Assembly (NCBI RefSeq): GCF_002251795.1
Contig: NZ_NOXU01000027.1
Coordinates: forward strand, 49,344-113,343
Origin: Niveispirillum lacus
GTDB lineage: Bacteria > Pseudomonadota > Alphaproteobacteria > Azospirillales > Azospirillaceae
Length of the DNA: 64,000 bases
Direction of reading: 5' to 3'
Each line of letters begins with the position of its first letter. Within the stretch, counting starts at the first letter, position 1. The translations under genes were made by a program, and so were the position numbers. Of the stretch, positions 35,047-45,096 are shown piece after piece. A model generated the notes under the pieces. That model searched no databases. It saw nothing but the letters and a program-made list of their open reading frames with translations, and was not told the DNA's origin.

Positions 35047-36456
35047 GTGTCCTATATCAGCACGCGCGGCCAGGCGCCCGCCCTGGCGTTCGACGATGTC
35101 CTGCTGGCGGGTCTCGCCCGTGACGGTGGGCTTTACGTGCCGGCGGCATGGCCGCAACTGACACCTGACGATCTGCGGCGTTTCCGGGGCTTGTCCTATG
35201 CCGAGTTGGCGGTCGAGGTGATGCTGCCCTTTCTCGGTGGCACCATCGACCGGGCGGATTTTACCAGGCTGGTGACGGCTGCCTACGGCACGTTCCAGCA
35301 CAAGGCCGTGGTGCCGCTGACCCAGATCGACAGCAATGCCTGGATGATGGAGCTGTTCCACGGTCCCACGCTGGCCTTCAAGGACGTGGCGCTGCAGCTG
35401 CTGGGCCAGTTGTTCGACCATGTCCTGGCCCACAAAGACAGCCGCGTCACCATTGTCGGCGCCACCAGCGGCGACACTGGTTCAGCGGCGATCGAGGCCT
35501 GCCGCGACCGCGAGCGGGTGGATATTGTTATCCTGCACCCGCATAACCGCACGTCGGAGGTGCAGCGCCGGCAGATGACGACGGTCCTGTCGTCCAACGT
35601 CCATAACGTTGCCCTGCAAGGCACGTTCGACGATTGCCAGGACGCCGTGAAGGCCATGTTTAACGACCAGCCGTTCCGCGATGCGTTGAACCTGTCGGCG
35701 GTCAATTCCATCAACTGGGCCCGTATCATGGCCCAGATTGTCTATTATGTGGCGGCCGCTGTGGCGCTGGGCGCACCCGACCGGCAGGTGGCCTTTGCTG
35801 TACCCACGGGCAATTTCGGCAATGTCTATGCCGCCTATGCCGCGCGTCAGATGGGCGTGCCGGTGGCAAAACTGATCGTCGGCACCAATGAGAATGACAT
35901 TCTGGCCCGCTTCTTTGCGTCTGGCGAGATGAAGGCCGACGGCGTGGTGCCAACCCTGTCACCCTCGATGGACATCCAGGTTTCCAGCAATTTTGAACGG
36001 CTGCTGTTCGATCTGATGGACCGCGACGGGGCCGCCGTGGCCCAGTGTATGGCCGGCTTTCGGCAGACGGGGCGGTTCGAGGTCAGCCAGGGGCAGTTGG
36101 CCCGCGTGCGCGAATTGTTCGCCGGGTATCGCTGCGACACCAAACAGACGCTGGATGTGATGCGCGAGGCCTATGCCGGTTCCGGCTATCTGGTGGACCC
36201 GCACAGTGCCGTGGGCGTGGCGGCAGCCCGGCATACTGGACTGGACCCTGCTATCCCCGTCATCGTCATGGGTACGGCCCATCCGGCCAAGTTCCCCGAC
36301 GCTGTGGAAAAGGCGACCGGCGTGCGCCCGCCCCTGCCCCGCCATCTGGCTGATTTGTATGAACGGCCCGAACGACTGGATATCCTTCCCAATGATATCC
36401 AGATATTGAAAGACTATGTGCGGACCCGCGCCCGCGTCGCCGCTTCCACCGTTTGA
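35047..36456 (+). CDS. thrC: Threonine synthase
   Basis: PLP enzyme turning O-phosphohomoserine into threonine. From the GTG at 35047 (MSYISTRGQAP, matching the usual family start) it is 469 aa. GAGG sits 5 nt before that GTG. An ATG at 35023 would add eight residues but lacks a ribosome site. It has HGPTLAFKDVALQLLGQLF, the PLP-lysine region, TSGDTGSAAIEA and GNFGNVYAAY. The downstream peptidase gene begins near its stop, an arrangement common in alphaproteobacteria. Confidence 0.95.
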   Translation: MSYISTRGQAPALAFDDVLLAGLARDGGLYVPAAWPQLTPDDLRRFRGLSYAELAVEVMLPFLGGTIDRADFTRLVTAAYGTFQHKAVVPLTQIDSNAWMMELFHGPTLAFKDVALQLLGQLFDHVLAHKDSRVTIVGATSGDTGSAAIEACRDRERVDIVILHPHNRTSEVQRRQMTTVLSSNVHNVALQGTFDDCQDAVKAMFNDQPFRDALNLSAVNSINWARIMAQIVYYVAAAVALGAPDRQVAFAVPTGNFGNVYAAYAARQMGVPVAKLIVGTNENDILARFFASGEMKADGVVPTLSPSMDIQVSSNFERLLFDLMDRDGAAVAQCMAGFRQTGRFEVSQGQLARVRELFAGYRCDTKQTLDVMREAYAGSGYLVDPHSAVGVAAARHTGLDPAIPVIVMGTAHPAKFPDAVEKATGVRPPLPRHLADLYERPERLDILPNDIQILKDYVRTRARVAASTV

Positions 36457-36476
36457 AACACCGGATCAGAGAATAC

Positions 36477-37760
36477 GTGAATAACAGCTTCCCCGCCGCC
36501 CCCGGCACCCGCGTCACCACCCTTCCCAACGGCCTGCGTGTCGCCACCGACAGCATGCCCCATGTCGAGACCGTATCGGTCGGTATCTGGTTCGGCGTCG
36601 GCAGCCGGCACGAACCGCTGACCGCCAACGGGGTGGCGCATCTGGTCGAACATATGCTGTTCAAGGGAACGCCGACGCGCGACGCCTTCGCCATTTCGGC
36701 GGAGATCGAGAATGTCGGCGGTCATCTGAACGCCTATACCAGCCGCGAGCAGACCTGCTATTACGCCAAGGTCCTGAAGGAGGATCTGGGTCTGGCACTC
36801 GGCATTCTGGCCGACATGGTACAAAATCCGCTCTTCGATGAGGGGGAACTGGCCAAGGAACGCCAGGTCATCCTGCAGGAAATCGGTCAGGCCGAGGATA
36901 CGCCCGACGACATCGTTTACGACCATTTCCTGGCCACCGCCTTCCCGAAGCAACGTCTGGGCCGTCCAGTCCTGGGCACCGCCGATGTGGTGGAAAGCCT
37001 GCCGCGCACGGCAATGGTCGATTATGTGACGGGCCGTTACGTCCCCGCCAACATGGTCGTGGCCGCCGCCGGCAACATCACCCATGAGCAGGTGGTGGAA
37101 CTGGCCGCCCGCCTGTTCGCCTATCCGGGTGCGGGTGAGGTGACGGGGGCCGAACAGGCCCTCTATCACGGGGGTGAGTTCCGGGAGGAGCGCGACCTGG
37201 AACAGGTACATGTGCTGCTGGGCTTCGACGGGGTGTCGAACAATAGCCCGGATCTGCATGCGGCGATGGTCATGTCCACCCTGCTGGGAGGGGGCATGTC
37301 GTCGAGGCTGTTTCAGGAAGTGCGGGAAAAGCGCGGGCTGGTCTATTCGATCCACAGTTTCAACTGGTCCATGGCCGACAGCGGCGTGTTTGGCATCTAT
37401 GCCGGCACCGGCCCCGACAGCACCGCCGAACTGATCCCCGTGATCTGTGAGGAGGTGCGCAAACTGGCCGGCACCCTGACAACAGAGGAACTGGTCCGCG
37501 CCAAGGCGCAATTGAAGGCCAGCCAACTGATGGGCCTGGAAAGCACCACCAACCGCGCCGAACAGCTCGGTTCGCAGTTGCTGACCTATGGCCGTGTCAT
37601 CCCGCCCGCCGAAACGGTGGCCAAGCTCGATGCGGTCGATCTGGCCGCCGTTGCCGCCTGTGCGGAACGCATGTTCAGCAGCAAACCGACCCTGACGGCC
37701 CTGGGTCCGCTGGACGGTCTGGAAAGCCTGGACAGTGTGACAAGCCGTCTGGCAGCCTAG
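36477..37760 (+). CDS. M16-family zinc peptidase, mitochondrial-processing-peptidase-like
   Basis: About 427 aa from a GTG at 36477, where the conserved sequence starts (GTRVTTLPNGLRVATD); a TTG at 36453 inside the thrC stop is possible. The inverted zinc motif HLVEHMLFKGT (HxxEH) and the downstream acidic ligand region ENVGGHLNAYTSREQTCYYA are intact, so it should be an active metallopeptidase. The C-terminal half has the family's GGGMSSRLFQEVREKRGLVY. Close relatives of the MPP beta subunit sit next to thrC in many alphaproteobacteria. Substrates are unknown in bacteria. Confidence 0.93.
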   Translation: MNNSFPAAPGTRVTTLPNGLRVATDSMPHVETVSVGIWFGVGSRHEPLTANGVAHLVEHMLFKGTPTRDAFAISAEIENVGGHLNAYTSREQTCYYAKVLKEDLGLALGILADMVQNPLFDEGELAKERQVILQEIGQAEDTPDDIVYDHFLATAFPKQRLGRPVLGTADVVESLPRTAMVDYVTGRYVPANMVVAAAGNITHEQVVELAARLFAYPGAGEVTGAEQALYHGGEFREERDLEQVHVLLGFDGVSNNSPDLHAAMVMSTLLGGGMSSRLFQEVREKRGLVYSIHSFNWSMADSGVFGIYAGTGPDSTAELIPVICEEVRKLAGTLTTEELVRAKAQLKASQLMGLESTTNRAEQLGSQLLTYGRVIPPAETVAKLDAVDLAAVAACAERMFSSKPTLTALGPLDGLESLDSVTSRLAA

Positions 37761-37821
37761 GATCTTAGGGCCCAGAGCACGCGCAACCAAACAACAGCAA
37801 TCGGGGGGAGGCAGGAGCAGG

Positions 37822-38430
37822 ATGATCCGTTTGATCCCTGACGGTCTGTTGAGCCCCCCGCCCTTGCGTGTTGACGGGCCCCATGTCTTCATCCGGCCGG
37901 CCCAGCCGCGCGATTGGAAACAATGGGCGGAAATCCGGGAGATCAGCCGTGAATTCCTGGTGCCATGGGAGCCGACCTGGCCGCCCGATGCCTTGACTCA
38001 GACGGCGTTCAACCGTCGTCTGCGCCGGCAGGCCGCCGAGTGGCGCGATGATGAGACCTACAGTTTCCTCACCTTTGAACAGGGAAGCGAGCAGGTGGTG
38101 GGCGGTATCGGCCTGACCAATGTTCGGCGCGGTGTGGCCCAGATGGGGTCCATGGGCTATTGGGTGGGCCGGCCCTTTGCCCGCCGTGGCTACACATCAG
38201 AGGCTGCCCGCCTTATGCTGTCCTTTGCCTTCGGCCAGTTGGGCCTGCACCGCGTAGAAGCAGCGTGTCTGCCCTCAAACCAGGCCAGCAGCGGTGTCCT
38301 GGAAAAGGTAGGTTTCACGCGTGAAGGCTACGCCCGCGCCTATTTACGCATCAATGATAAATGGGCCGACCACGTGCTGTACGCGATCCTGCGCGATGAC
38401 TGGGCGGCAGAACGGCACCATCGGGCATGA
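37822..38430 (+). CDS. GNAT-family N-acetyltransferase, RimJ/RimL type
   Basis: A 202-aa protein. The N-terminal part has VFIRPAQPRDWKQWAEIREI. The acetyl-CoA-binding region is MGYWVGRPFARRGYTSEAAR, where R-x-x-G-x-x-(S/A) is read as RRGYTSEA. LGLHRVEAACLPSNQASSG and VLEKVGFTREGYAR follow. This matches ribosomal-protein N-terminal acetyltransferases such as RimJ; the acceptor cannot be assigned. The ATG at 37822 is preceded by GGAGG at 37807 and a long spacer, so a nearby start is possible. It is ended by a bidirectional terminator. Confidence 0.9.
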   Translation: MIRLIPDGLLSPPPLRVDGPHVFIRPAQPRDWKQWAEIREISREFLVPWEPTWPPDALTQTAFNRRLRRQAAEWRDDETYSFLTFEQGSEQVVGGIGLTNVRRGVAQMGSMGYWVGRPFARRGYTSEAARLMLSFAFGQLGLHRVEAACLPSNQASSGVLEKVGFTREGYARAYLRINDKWADHVLYAILRDDWAAERHHRA

Positions 38431-38433
38431 ATG

Positions 38434-38467
38434 AAAAAGCCCCGCCTGATCGCAGACGGGGCTTTTT
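38434..38467. terminator. Bidirectional terminator between GNAT gene and trxA
   Basis: AAAAAGCCCCG (38434-38444) and CGGGGCTTTTT (38457-38467) form an 11-bp stem flanked by A and T runs. It serves convergent transcripts. Confidence 0.92.
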
Positions 38468-38496
38468 GGAGGAGCATCGGAAACAGACAGGGCCGA

Positions 38497-38820
38497 TCAG
38501 AGGCTCTGTTCGATCCAGGACTTCAACTGAGATTTCGGCAGGGCGCCAATCTTGGTGGCGGTCACCTGGCCATCCTTGAAGACCATCAGCGTCGGGATAC
38601 CACGTACGCCGAAACGGCTGGGGGTCGTCGGGTTCTCATCAATATTCAGCTTGGCGATGGTCACCTTGCCATCCAGTTCCCCCGCCAGTTCATGCAGGCT
38701 GGGAGCCAGCATCTTGCAGGGGCCGCACCATTCCGCCCAGAAGTCCAGGAGAATCGGACCTTCGGCCTTTAGCACCTCGGATTCAAAGCTGGCGTCGGTT
38801 ACAGTGAGGATATCAGCCAT
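38497..38820 (-). CDS. trxA: Thioredoxin
   Basis: A 107-aa cytosolic redox protein. It starts [16 protein letters not shown] and has the classical active site [14 protein letters not shown] (WCGPC at about residues 32-36), the buried DFW Asp and cis-Pro in [11 protein letters not shown]. It supplies electrons to ribonucleotide reductase, PAPS reductase and peroxiredoxins. An in-frame upstream extension is not conserved. In many relatives addAB precedes it; here it stands alone between terminator and the divergent unknown gene pair. Confidence 0.96.
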   Translation of the reverse strand: MADILTVTDASFESEVLKAEGPILLDFWAEWCGPCKMLAPSLHELAGELDGKVTIAKLNIDENPTTPSRFGVRGIPTLMVFKDGQVTATKIGALPKSQLKSWIEQSL

Positions 38821-39062
38821 TTTTCCCTCAGGGGGTTCGTGTCGTGGGCACGGCCCGCACGCGCGAACCGCCTCTCGACAGGAAATGTAGGCACCCGCCC
38901 GACCCTGGGTCAAGCCGGTGGCACCAGCACCCCTGCGCTGCACCCTGTGCGGCTTGAAATCGTTTATCTGAGATACGGAAAACTGCCCAACTATTTAAAA
39001 TACGAGATATAACAAGGGCAATGCCCCTCGTTGGCAGGTATTAGCAAGCGGACCGGCCGGAC

Positions 39063-40199
39063 ATGACGGATCAAGGGGACAGCGGGCGTACCCGCAAATT
39101 AATGGAAGAGTTCGCGCCCACGACATTCGAGGAGCGCGGGGTCACCGTCCCCTTCACCACACCGCTGCTCAGCCAGGCACGTCTGCGCCGTGATGCGAAT
39201 GAGCGATTTGAGTTCCTGTTGCCCAACTTCACGGCTGGCAAGGGCACCTATGTCCTGCCCTGGAAGGGGCTGCCCAATGTCATGACACTGACACTGCATG
39301 ACCGGCTGCTGTTTGAAGAGATCGAAAAGCTGGAGACCCATTCTCCCGAACAGATCCGGTCCTGCGCCCTGACGGTGCAAGCGACAGGGGTCTGCGGACC
39401 CGACGCCGCCACCCGCGCCGTGAGCCTGCTGGACCAGGACAGCCAGTATCTTGTGTTGACCCAGTTCATTCTGGTGACGGAGCTGCTGAAGCTGGTCAAT
39501 ATCAGTGCCGCCGACCTGATGCGACCCGGCATGACTGCTGATGACAGCAAACGTGTGGCCCGCCAGGCGCTGGCGAAGGTGGCCGCAATGGTCGATATCC
39601 CGCCCGATGACATGACAGGCCGCGTTGACCAGTTGGGCGAGGCTGTGGCGCCGGTCGGCCTGCCGCAGGCACCGAAATCCGGCCGACTGCGGACCCTGGC
39701 CGACCGCTTGCAGGCCTTTGCCCAGGGAACGCAGCATTTCGCCGAAACCGACCCATCGGACGCGGCGATGTTGGGCACCTATGTCTCCACCGTCGCCAAC
39801 CACACGCTGACCCTGGCCCGGCAGCGGATCGGCAAACTGGATGCGGCCTGCCGCGATGCCAGACAGATTGTCAATGATGCGCCAAAGCTGCACAAATCCA
39901 TTCAGGAATTTGTGGCCCGCATCTCCTGGCTTCTGGATGGCTGGGAATTCCTGATTGCGATGTGGGAAAGTGTGAAAAGCGAGCCATCGGCCAGCAAACA
40001 GACCGCGATCAGCGATATTTCCCGCCTGCTGCCCATGATCCCGAAGGAAGAGATCAGCGCCGCCACGGAAAGCCTGGACCTGGACGCCATCCAGCGCCTG
40101 CAGAAAAAATGGGTGCGGGTCAATCAGGATTGGCGCACCGGTGTCCTGGACATGGATGCCGTGATGCGGCTGGAATCCCTGAAAGCGGCGATGGGCTGA
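39063..40199 (+). CDS. Uncharacterised 378-aa helical protein, first of a pair
   Basis: No family recognised. There is no signal peptide or membrane segment. The N-terminal ~55 residues are extended, with GKGTYVLPWKGLPNVMTLTLHDRL, and the rest is mainly alpha-helical with acidic surfaces, ending VMRLESLKAAMG. Two Trp-rich spots (WLLDGWEFLIAMWESV and WVRVNQDWRTG) may be interaction patches. It is followed 10 nt later by a second helical protein gene, so they probably act together. Expression may start from the AT-rich stretch at 38995-39012. Confidence 0.85.
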   Translation: MTDQGDSGRTRKLMEEFAPTTFEERGVTVPFTTPLLSQARLRRDANERFEFLLPNFTAGKGTYVLPWKGLPNVMTLTLHDRLLFEEIEKLETHSPEQIRSCALTVQATGVCGPDAATRAVSLLDQDSQYLVLTQFILVTELLKLVNISAADLMRPGMTADDSKRVARQALAKVAAMVDIPPDDMTGRVDQLGEAVAPVGLPQAPKSGRLRTLADRLQAFAQGTQHFAETDPSDAAMLGTYVSTVANHTLTLARQRIGKLDAACRDARQIVNDAPKLHKSIQEFVARISWLLDGWEFLIAMWESVKSEPSASKQTAISDISRLLPMIPKEEISAATESLDLDAIQRLQKKWVRVNQDWRTGVLDMDAVMRLESLKAAMG

Positions 40200-40209
40200 G
40201 GGCACGGGC

Positions 40210-41595
40210 ATGAACGACAAGAAGCCAGCCGCCCCAGGCTCCCCTGCCAGCAAAACCAGTGATTGGGCCGCCCTGGGCGCAGATATCATGCGCCTGCCGG
40301 ATCGCAAGCTGCTGCAGATTTATCGCCTGCTGGAACAGGTGGGGGACAAACCGGAAGTATCGGATGCGTTCGGTGCCATGCGCCCGCGCCTGACGACTCT
40401 GCGCCCACCCCGTCGGCCAGCCTTGTCACGCCTGTTTTTTCTACCGGCAGAGGATATGCTGGATGATGTTGGACATTACAGCCGCCGCCTGAACCGGATT
40501 TGCCGGACAACCCTGTCGCCCTGCTGGCAGGCGGTGAGGGAACATATCCCCGCCGCCCTCATGCAGGAGGTAAACCAGGAAGTTGCCCTGGTGGATTACC
40601 GTGACGGCGCCGCCATCGCCGTCCTGGTAGAGCCGTTATGGCAGGCCGGGGCAGAAGCCCTGGACCGGGTCATGGCCGAGTGCCAGAACAATCTCAAATA
40701 CAAGATTTCCCTGTTCGGCCGCGATGACGACGTACAGCGGCAGCTCGGCACCCTGCGCCAGATCTTGACCGTTGCCTTTCGGATCGAAAAGCTGAAGGCA
40801 GCTCTGCCGCCGCGCCCCATTCTGGATCTGGCCGAATCCCATGTCGAGATCATCCGCACTGCCCTGATTGACCTGGGCAAGGAAGATGCGTCCCTGACCC
40901 AGCCTTTGCTGCTGGTGCTGGCCTCCCGCATGCAGCGACCCGGTGAATTACTGCGTATGTTGGGCGAGGTGCGGCTGGGCGGAACCGTGGCAGAAAAGGA
41001 AACGCTGACACGAGAAATGTCTGGCTATGTGGTCGGCAACCTGCTGCGCCAGACCAGCGATTTCGACCGCGAAAACCTGCAGGTGCAAGGCGACCCGGCC
41101 AGTCTGGCGGCGGCGGCCGAACGGCTGACCGACGGTCTGAACTCTGTCAACGACACGGTTCAGGGGCTACGCGACAAGGACATCACCGCCAAGATGAAAA
41201 ATGCCCGGGCGGAAATTGGGCATTTTGTGCTGAAAAACATCTGCGCCGATGTCGACAAGGAACTGACCAGTGCATTGTTTGGCCATGATGGCGCTCTGCC
41301 CAGCGATGAGGATGTGAAGAAGGCTGAACAGCTTGCGCTGGCCCTGCGCCGTTCATCAAAGCTGGCCGGCCCGCTGGGCATTCAGCGGGAAGTCACGGCC
41401 AAGATCAACGAGGCCCGGCAACAGGTGGTTGACAACACGCTGGCCGCCCTGCGCAACACCCCGCGCAACCGCGACGGTTCAATGGGGGCGGATGCCCAGC
41501 GTCAGATGTTCAACGGTCTGCGCATGGTGGAAATCCTGTCCGGGTCCGACGAGGCAGAACGCCTGTTCAGGGAATGGAACGCACAGTTCCGCTGA
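40210..41595 (+). CDS. Uncharacterised 461-aa helical protein, second of a pair
   Basis: Not recognised. Almost wholly alpha-helical and soluble by eye, with segments like [24 protein letters not shown] near the start, a core beginning [20 protein letters not shown] and a C-terminal [19 protein letters not shown]. The heptad-like content in 250-330 may form a coiled coil. No catalytic motif, zinc site or nucleotide loop is seen. It could be a scaffold or regulatory partner of the preceding 378-aa protein. fumC follows after 70 nt. Confidence 0.85.
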   Translation: MNDKKPAAPGSPASKTSDWAALGADIMRLPDRKLLQIYRLLEQVGDKPEVSDAFGAMRPRLTTLRPPRRPALSRLFFLPAEDMLDDVGHYSRRLNRICRTTLSPCWQAVREHIPAALMQEVNQEVALVDYRDGAAIAVLVEPLWQAGAEALDRVMAECQNNLKYKISLFGRDDDVQRQLGTLRQILTVAFRIEKLKAALPPRPILDLAESHVEIIRTALIDLGKEDASLTQPLLLVLASRMQRPGELLRMLGEVRLGGTVAEKETLTREMSGYVVGNLLRQTSDFDRENLQVQGDPASLAAAAERLTDGLNSVNDTVQGLRDKDITAKMKNARAEIGHFVLKNICADVDKELTSALFGHDGALPSDEDVKKAEQLALALRRSSKLAGPLGIQREVTAKINEARQQVVDNTLAALRNTPRNRDGSMGADAQRQMFNGLRMVEILSGSDEAERLFREWNAQFR

Positions 41596-41665
41596 CGGGG
41601 GACTTCCGCCCGCGCCGGCATCTGCTAGACTCCCCGCCTGTTCTGGCATGAGAGAGGCGCCGGTG

Positions 41666-43060
41666 ATGCCCATCCCTGTCCGCATCGAAACCGACAGTTT
41701 CGGCCCCATTGAGGTGCCGGCTGATCGTTATTGGGGCGCCCAGACCCAGCGATCGCTACAAAATTTTCGGATCGGCGGCGAACGCATGCCGACAGCCCTG
41801 ATCCGGGGGCTGGGTATTGTCAAGAAGGCCGCCGCCAAGGCGAATGCCATGCTGGGACAGCTCGACCCCCTTCTGGCCGACGCCATCATGCGCGCCGCCG
41901 ATGAGGTGATCGACGGCACCCTGATCGACCATTTCCCGCTTGTTGTCTGGCAGACCGGGTCCGGTACCCAGACCAACATGAATGTCAATGAGGTCATTGC
42001 CAACCGCGCCATCGAGATGATGGGCGGGGAGATCGGGTCGAAGAAACCCGTCCACCCCAATGACCATGTGAACAGGGGCCAAAGCTCAAACGACAGTTTT
42101 CCCAGCGCCATGCATATCGCTGCGGCCGAACGCATCTACCATGATCTGATCCCGGCTTTGGAACAGCTTCACGCGGCCCTGGCCGCCAAGGCCGCGGCCT
42201 TTATGACGATCATCAAGATCGGCCGGACGCATCTTCAAGATGCGACGCCGATGACGCTGGGGCAGGAATTTGGCGGCTACGCCCAGCAGGTGGCCTTTGG
42301 CATCGACCGGGTAAAGGCAGTGATGCCGTCCTTACTGCGCCTTGCTCAAGGCGGCACGGCGGTCGGCACGGGCCTGAACACGGCCAAAGGTTTTGACGTG
42401 GCGTTCGCGCAGGAAGTGGCCGCCATCACCGACCTGCCTTTCATCACGGCCGCCAACAAGTTCGAGGCCCTGGCGGCCCATGACAGCATCGTGGAAGTAT
42501 CCGGGGCGTTGAACACGGTTGCCGTCTCGTTGATGAAAATCGCCAACGATATCCGCTTATTGGGGTCCGGCCCGCGCAGTGGCATCGGGGAAATCAGCCT
42601 GCCGGAAAATGAACCCGGCAGCTCGATCATGCCCGGAAAGGTGAACCCGACGCAATCAGAGGCCATGACCATGGTCTGTGCGCAGGTGATGGGCAACCAT
42701 GTCACCATCACCCATGCCGGTGCCACCGGTCATTTTGAACTGAATGTGTTCAAGCCGGTGCTGATCTACAATCTGCTGCAATCCATCAGGCTGATCGCGG
42801 ATGCCAGCCGGTCCTTCGCGGAGAATTGTGTGGTCGGCATCGTTGCCAACGAAGCCCGTATCCGCCGGCTGATGGAAGAAAGCCTGATGCTGGTCACCGC
42901 CCTGAACCCCCATATCGGCTATGATAATGCCGCCCGCATCGCCAAGAAGGCGCATCATGAGGGTATAACCCTGCTGGAAGCGGGCCTGGCCTTAGGCCTG
43001 TTGAGCGAGGCGCAGTTCCGCGCCTGGGTAAAGCCCGCTGACATGGTGCATCCCGGATGA
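41666..43060 (+). CDS. fumC: Fumarate hydratase, class II
   Basis: TCA-cycle enzyme, iron-independent, interconverting fumarate and malate as a tetramer. The 464-aa product starts [18 protein letters not shown]. It has the [14 protein letters not shown] loop, the motif [18 protein letters not shown] and the signature [16 protein letters not shown]. Start options GTG 41663 and ATG 41648 exist; 41666 matches the family. The open frame upstream is a shadow of the previous gene. Confidence 0.96.
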   Translation: MPIPVRIETDSFGPIEVPADRYWGAQTQRSLQNFRIGGERMPTALIRGLGIVKKAAAKANAMLGQLDPLLADAIMRAADEVIDGTLIDHFPLVVWQTGSGTQTNMNVNEVIANRAIEMMGGEIGSKKPVHPNDHVNRGQSSNDSFPSAMHIAAAERIYHDLIPALEQLHAALAAKAAAFMTIIKIGRTHLQDATPMTLGQEFGGYAQQVAFGIDRVKAVMPSLLRLAQGGTAVGTGLNTAKGFDVAFAQEVAAITDLPFITAANKFEALAAHDSIVEVSGALNTVAVSLMKIANDIRLLGSGPRSGIGEISLPENEPGSSIMPGKVNPTQSEAMTMVCAQVMGNHVTITHAGATGHFELNVFKPVLIYNLLQSIRLIADASRSFAENCVVGIVANEARIRRLMEESLMLVTALNPHIGYDNAARIAKKAHHEGITLLEAGLALGLLSEAQFRAWVKPADMVHPG

Positions 43061-43181
43061 CGGGGGCCGATCTGCAACCCGGCCTCTCTGTAACGGGCCG
43101 CCAGGTCCGTTGGACGGGGGTGGAAGCGCTCTGCCGCATCCATTATCCTGTGTTCCCCTTCGCCACGATCCAAGTCCAGCC

Positions 43182-44003
43182 ATGAAACGTGCGCCCAGCA
43201 TTGCCGGTTTATTGACGATCTGGGTGATCGTGTCGGTCGCCCTCACCATCATGGGACCGTTCGGCACCATGGCCATTCCTTTCCCGGAACGACTGCCTTA
43301 CTGGCTGGGCCTGATGGCGGTGAATGGCTTGAAATGGTGGCTGTGGTTCCGCTTCACCGGCCCGCTGGTCCGGTGGCGGGACCGCGATATGGCCTGGCTG
43401 GCCGTGCTGTCGGTGTTTATCCTGCAACTGACCTTGCCCTTTGAAGTCCGATTGGCCAACTGGGCTGTGGGCGTATCTGCTCCGCCCTATCTGCCGCTCT
43501 ATGGCAGCTCAGTGGCACTGGGGCTGATGATCTGTGCCGGCGTGGAAGCGGTACGCTGGATCCTGCGCCGCCACCCCACCGCCACCGCGCCCGCTGCTGC
43601 CGACCTCGCCCCCCCTGTGGGAATATCCGACAGAGTGCCTGTCACGACACCGGTTGAGCGGCCGGACATCGTCAGCGGCGGCCTGCTGGCCCGGGCCGGG
43701 GTAGGTGATGCCGATCAGGTTCTGGCGGTGGAGGCAGAGGATCATTACCTGCGCCTGTATCTGGCCGATGGGCGCAAGCCGCTGGTCCTGTACCGGTTGC
43801 GCGACGCCCTGGCAGAACTGTCGCATCTGGACGGCGAACAGGTGCATCGCGGCTACTGGGTAGCCGGTCGTGCGGTCCAGGGTCTGGAACGGCGCGACGG
43901 ACGCAAATGGGCCCTGCGTCTGGAAAGCGGCATGCTGGTGCCCGTCAGCGCCACTTTCCTGCCGGCTGTCCGCCGTCGCGGCTGGCGCGAACTGGCCGCG
44001 TGA
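43182..44003 (+). CDS. Membrane-anchored LytTR-domain regulator
   Basis: A 273-aa protein. Four predicted membrane helices lie in residues about 8-140 (starting ITGLLTIWV-like, exact MKRAPSIAGLLTIWVIVSVA), followed by a Pro/Ala linker and a LytTR DNA-binding domain (about 180-265) with VLAVEAEDHYLRLYLADG, YRLRDALAEL, VHRGYWVA and VSATFLPAVRRR. LytTR domains bind DNA in response to peptide or other signals; here sensing could be through the membrane part. No kinase or receiver gene is adjacent, so it is an orphan. Targets are unknown. Confidence 0.88.
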   Translation: MKRAPSIAGLLTIWVIVSVALTIMGPFGTMAIPFPERLPYWLGLMAVNGLKWWLWFRFTGPLVRWRDRDMAWLAVLSVFILQLTLPFEVRLANWAVGVSAPPYLPLYGSSVALGLMICAGVEAVRWILRRHPTATAPAAADLAPPVGISDRVPVTTPVERPDIVSGGLLARAGVGDADQVLAVEAEDHYLRLYLADGRKPLVLYRLRDALAELSHLDGEQVHRGYWVAGRAVQGLERRDGRKWALRLESGMLVPVSATFLPAVRRRGWRELAA

Positions 44004-44009
44004 GGCTGG

Positions 44010-44867
44010 TTACGCCGCTGCTATCGTCGCATCGGACGGCAGGTTCAACATGTCCAGCACCGCCCCCTCACGCGCCGCGAAGGCACCAGGGAATGCCAGT
44101 TTGGCATCGCGTTCAATCGCGGCCATGGCCTTATCATCATGGTCGGGATCATGGTGGAACAGGCACAGGCGCTTGGCACCAGCCTCCTGCACCAGCTTCA
44201 CGCCTTCATTCCAGGTCGAATGACCCCAGCCAACACGGGCGGCATATTCCTCCTCGGTGTAGGTGGTGTCATACAAGACAATGTCAGCCCCCTCGATCAG
44301 CCGCAGGATGTTCTCATCCAGCCGACCGGCCACATGTTCGGTGTCGGTGACGTAACAGAAGGCCTTGCCGCCATACTCGATACGGTAGCCTACCGCCCCA
44401 CCCGGATGGTTGAGTTCCCCCGTCTTGACCACCAGGCCCGGCCCCAGATCCAACTGGTCACCGGCATGTAAATTCTGAAACGCCATTTTCGCCCGCATGG
44501 TGGTCAGCGGCACCGGGAAAAGGGGCTTTTCCATGCAGGTGGTCAGCACCTCGCCGATGCAACTGCACCCCGACAAGTCACGGGCAAAGATGTCCAGATG
44601 AAAATCCGGACAATAGCCCGGCTCAAAGAAGGGGAAACCGTTGATATGGTCCCAATGGGCATGGCTGAGCAGCAACGTGGCATGTTGAACCTTGTCGCGA
44701 CGGAAGCGTTGACCCAGCGCGCGCAGGCCCGTACCCGCATCCAGGATCAGCGTGCGGTCGCCCGCCGTGATCTCGACGCAACTGGTATTGCCGCCATAGG
44801 TCAGATGCGAGGCATAGGCACAGGGAAATGTCCCCCGCACGCCCCAGAACTTAACCTTGAACTCCAT
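44010..44867 (-). CDS. MBL-fold metallohydrolase
   Basis: A 285-aa soluble protein starting MEFKVKFWGVRGTFP. It has the metal-binding motif SHAHWDHINGFPFF (HxHxDH), a further His in TGELNHPGGAVGYRIE, Asp/His in CYVTDTEH, and LCLFHHDPDHDD near the C-terminus. The layout is that of the metallo-beta-lactamase phosphodiesterase-like group (YPO/RNase Z-related), often seen beside two-component genes. The substrate is unknown. Its stop lies 6 nt from the convergent LytTR gene. Confidence 0.9.
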   Translation of the reverse strand: MEFKVKFWGVRGTFPCAYASHLTYGGNTSCVEITAGDRTLILDAGTGLRALGQRFRRDKVQHATLLLSHAHWDHINGFPFFEPGYCPDFHLDIFARDLSGCSCIGEVLTTCMEKPLFPVPLTTMRAKMAFQNLHAGDQLDLGPGLVVKTGELNHPGGAVGYRIEYGGKAFCYVTDTEHVAGRLDENILRLIEGADIVLYDTTYTEEEYAARVGWGHSTWNEGVKLVQEAGAKRLCLFHHDPDHDDKAMAAIERDAKLAFPGAFAAREGAVLDMLNLPSDATIAAA

Positions 44868-45096
44868 GACACTGCCCCTGGAGCCGGACGATGCCCGGCG
44901 ATTGCTGCCCCCGGTTACCGGCAGACACATTCTGCCAGACGTCTCGAAGGTTCCACAAAAATAAAGGCGACCGTGCCGGTCTTCCTGTGATGAGGCACAC
45001 AGGGGCAGTCACGAATCTGTCATGGCGGAGGTGCATCTGGATAGGGTGGAACCAGCGACAGTATCGCCCCGCCCCTCCAGGGCCGAGCAAGCGGTC

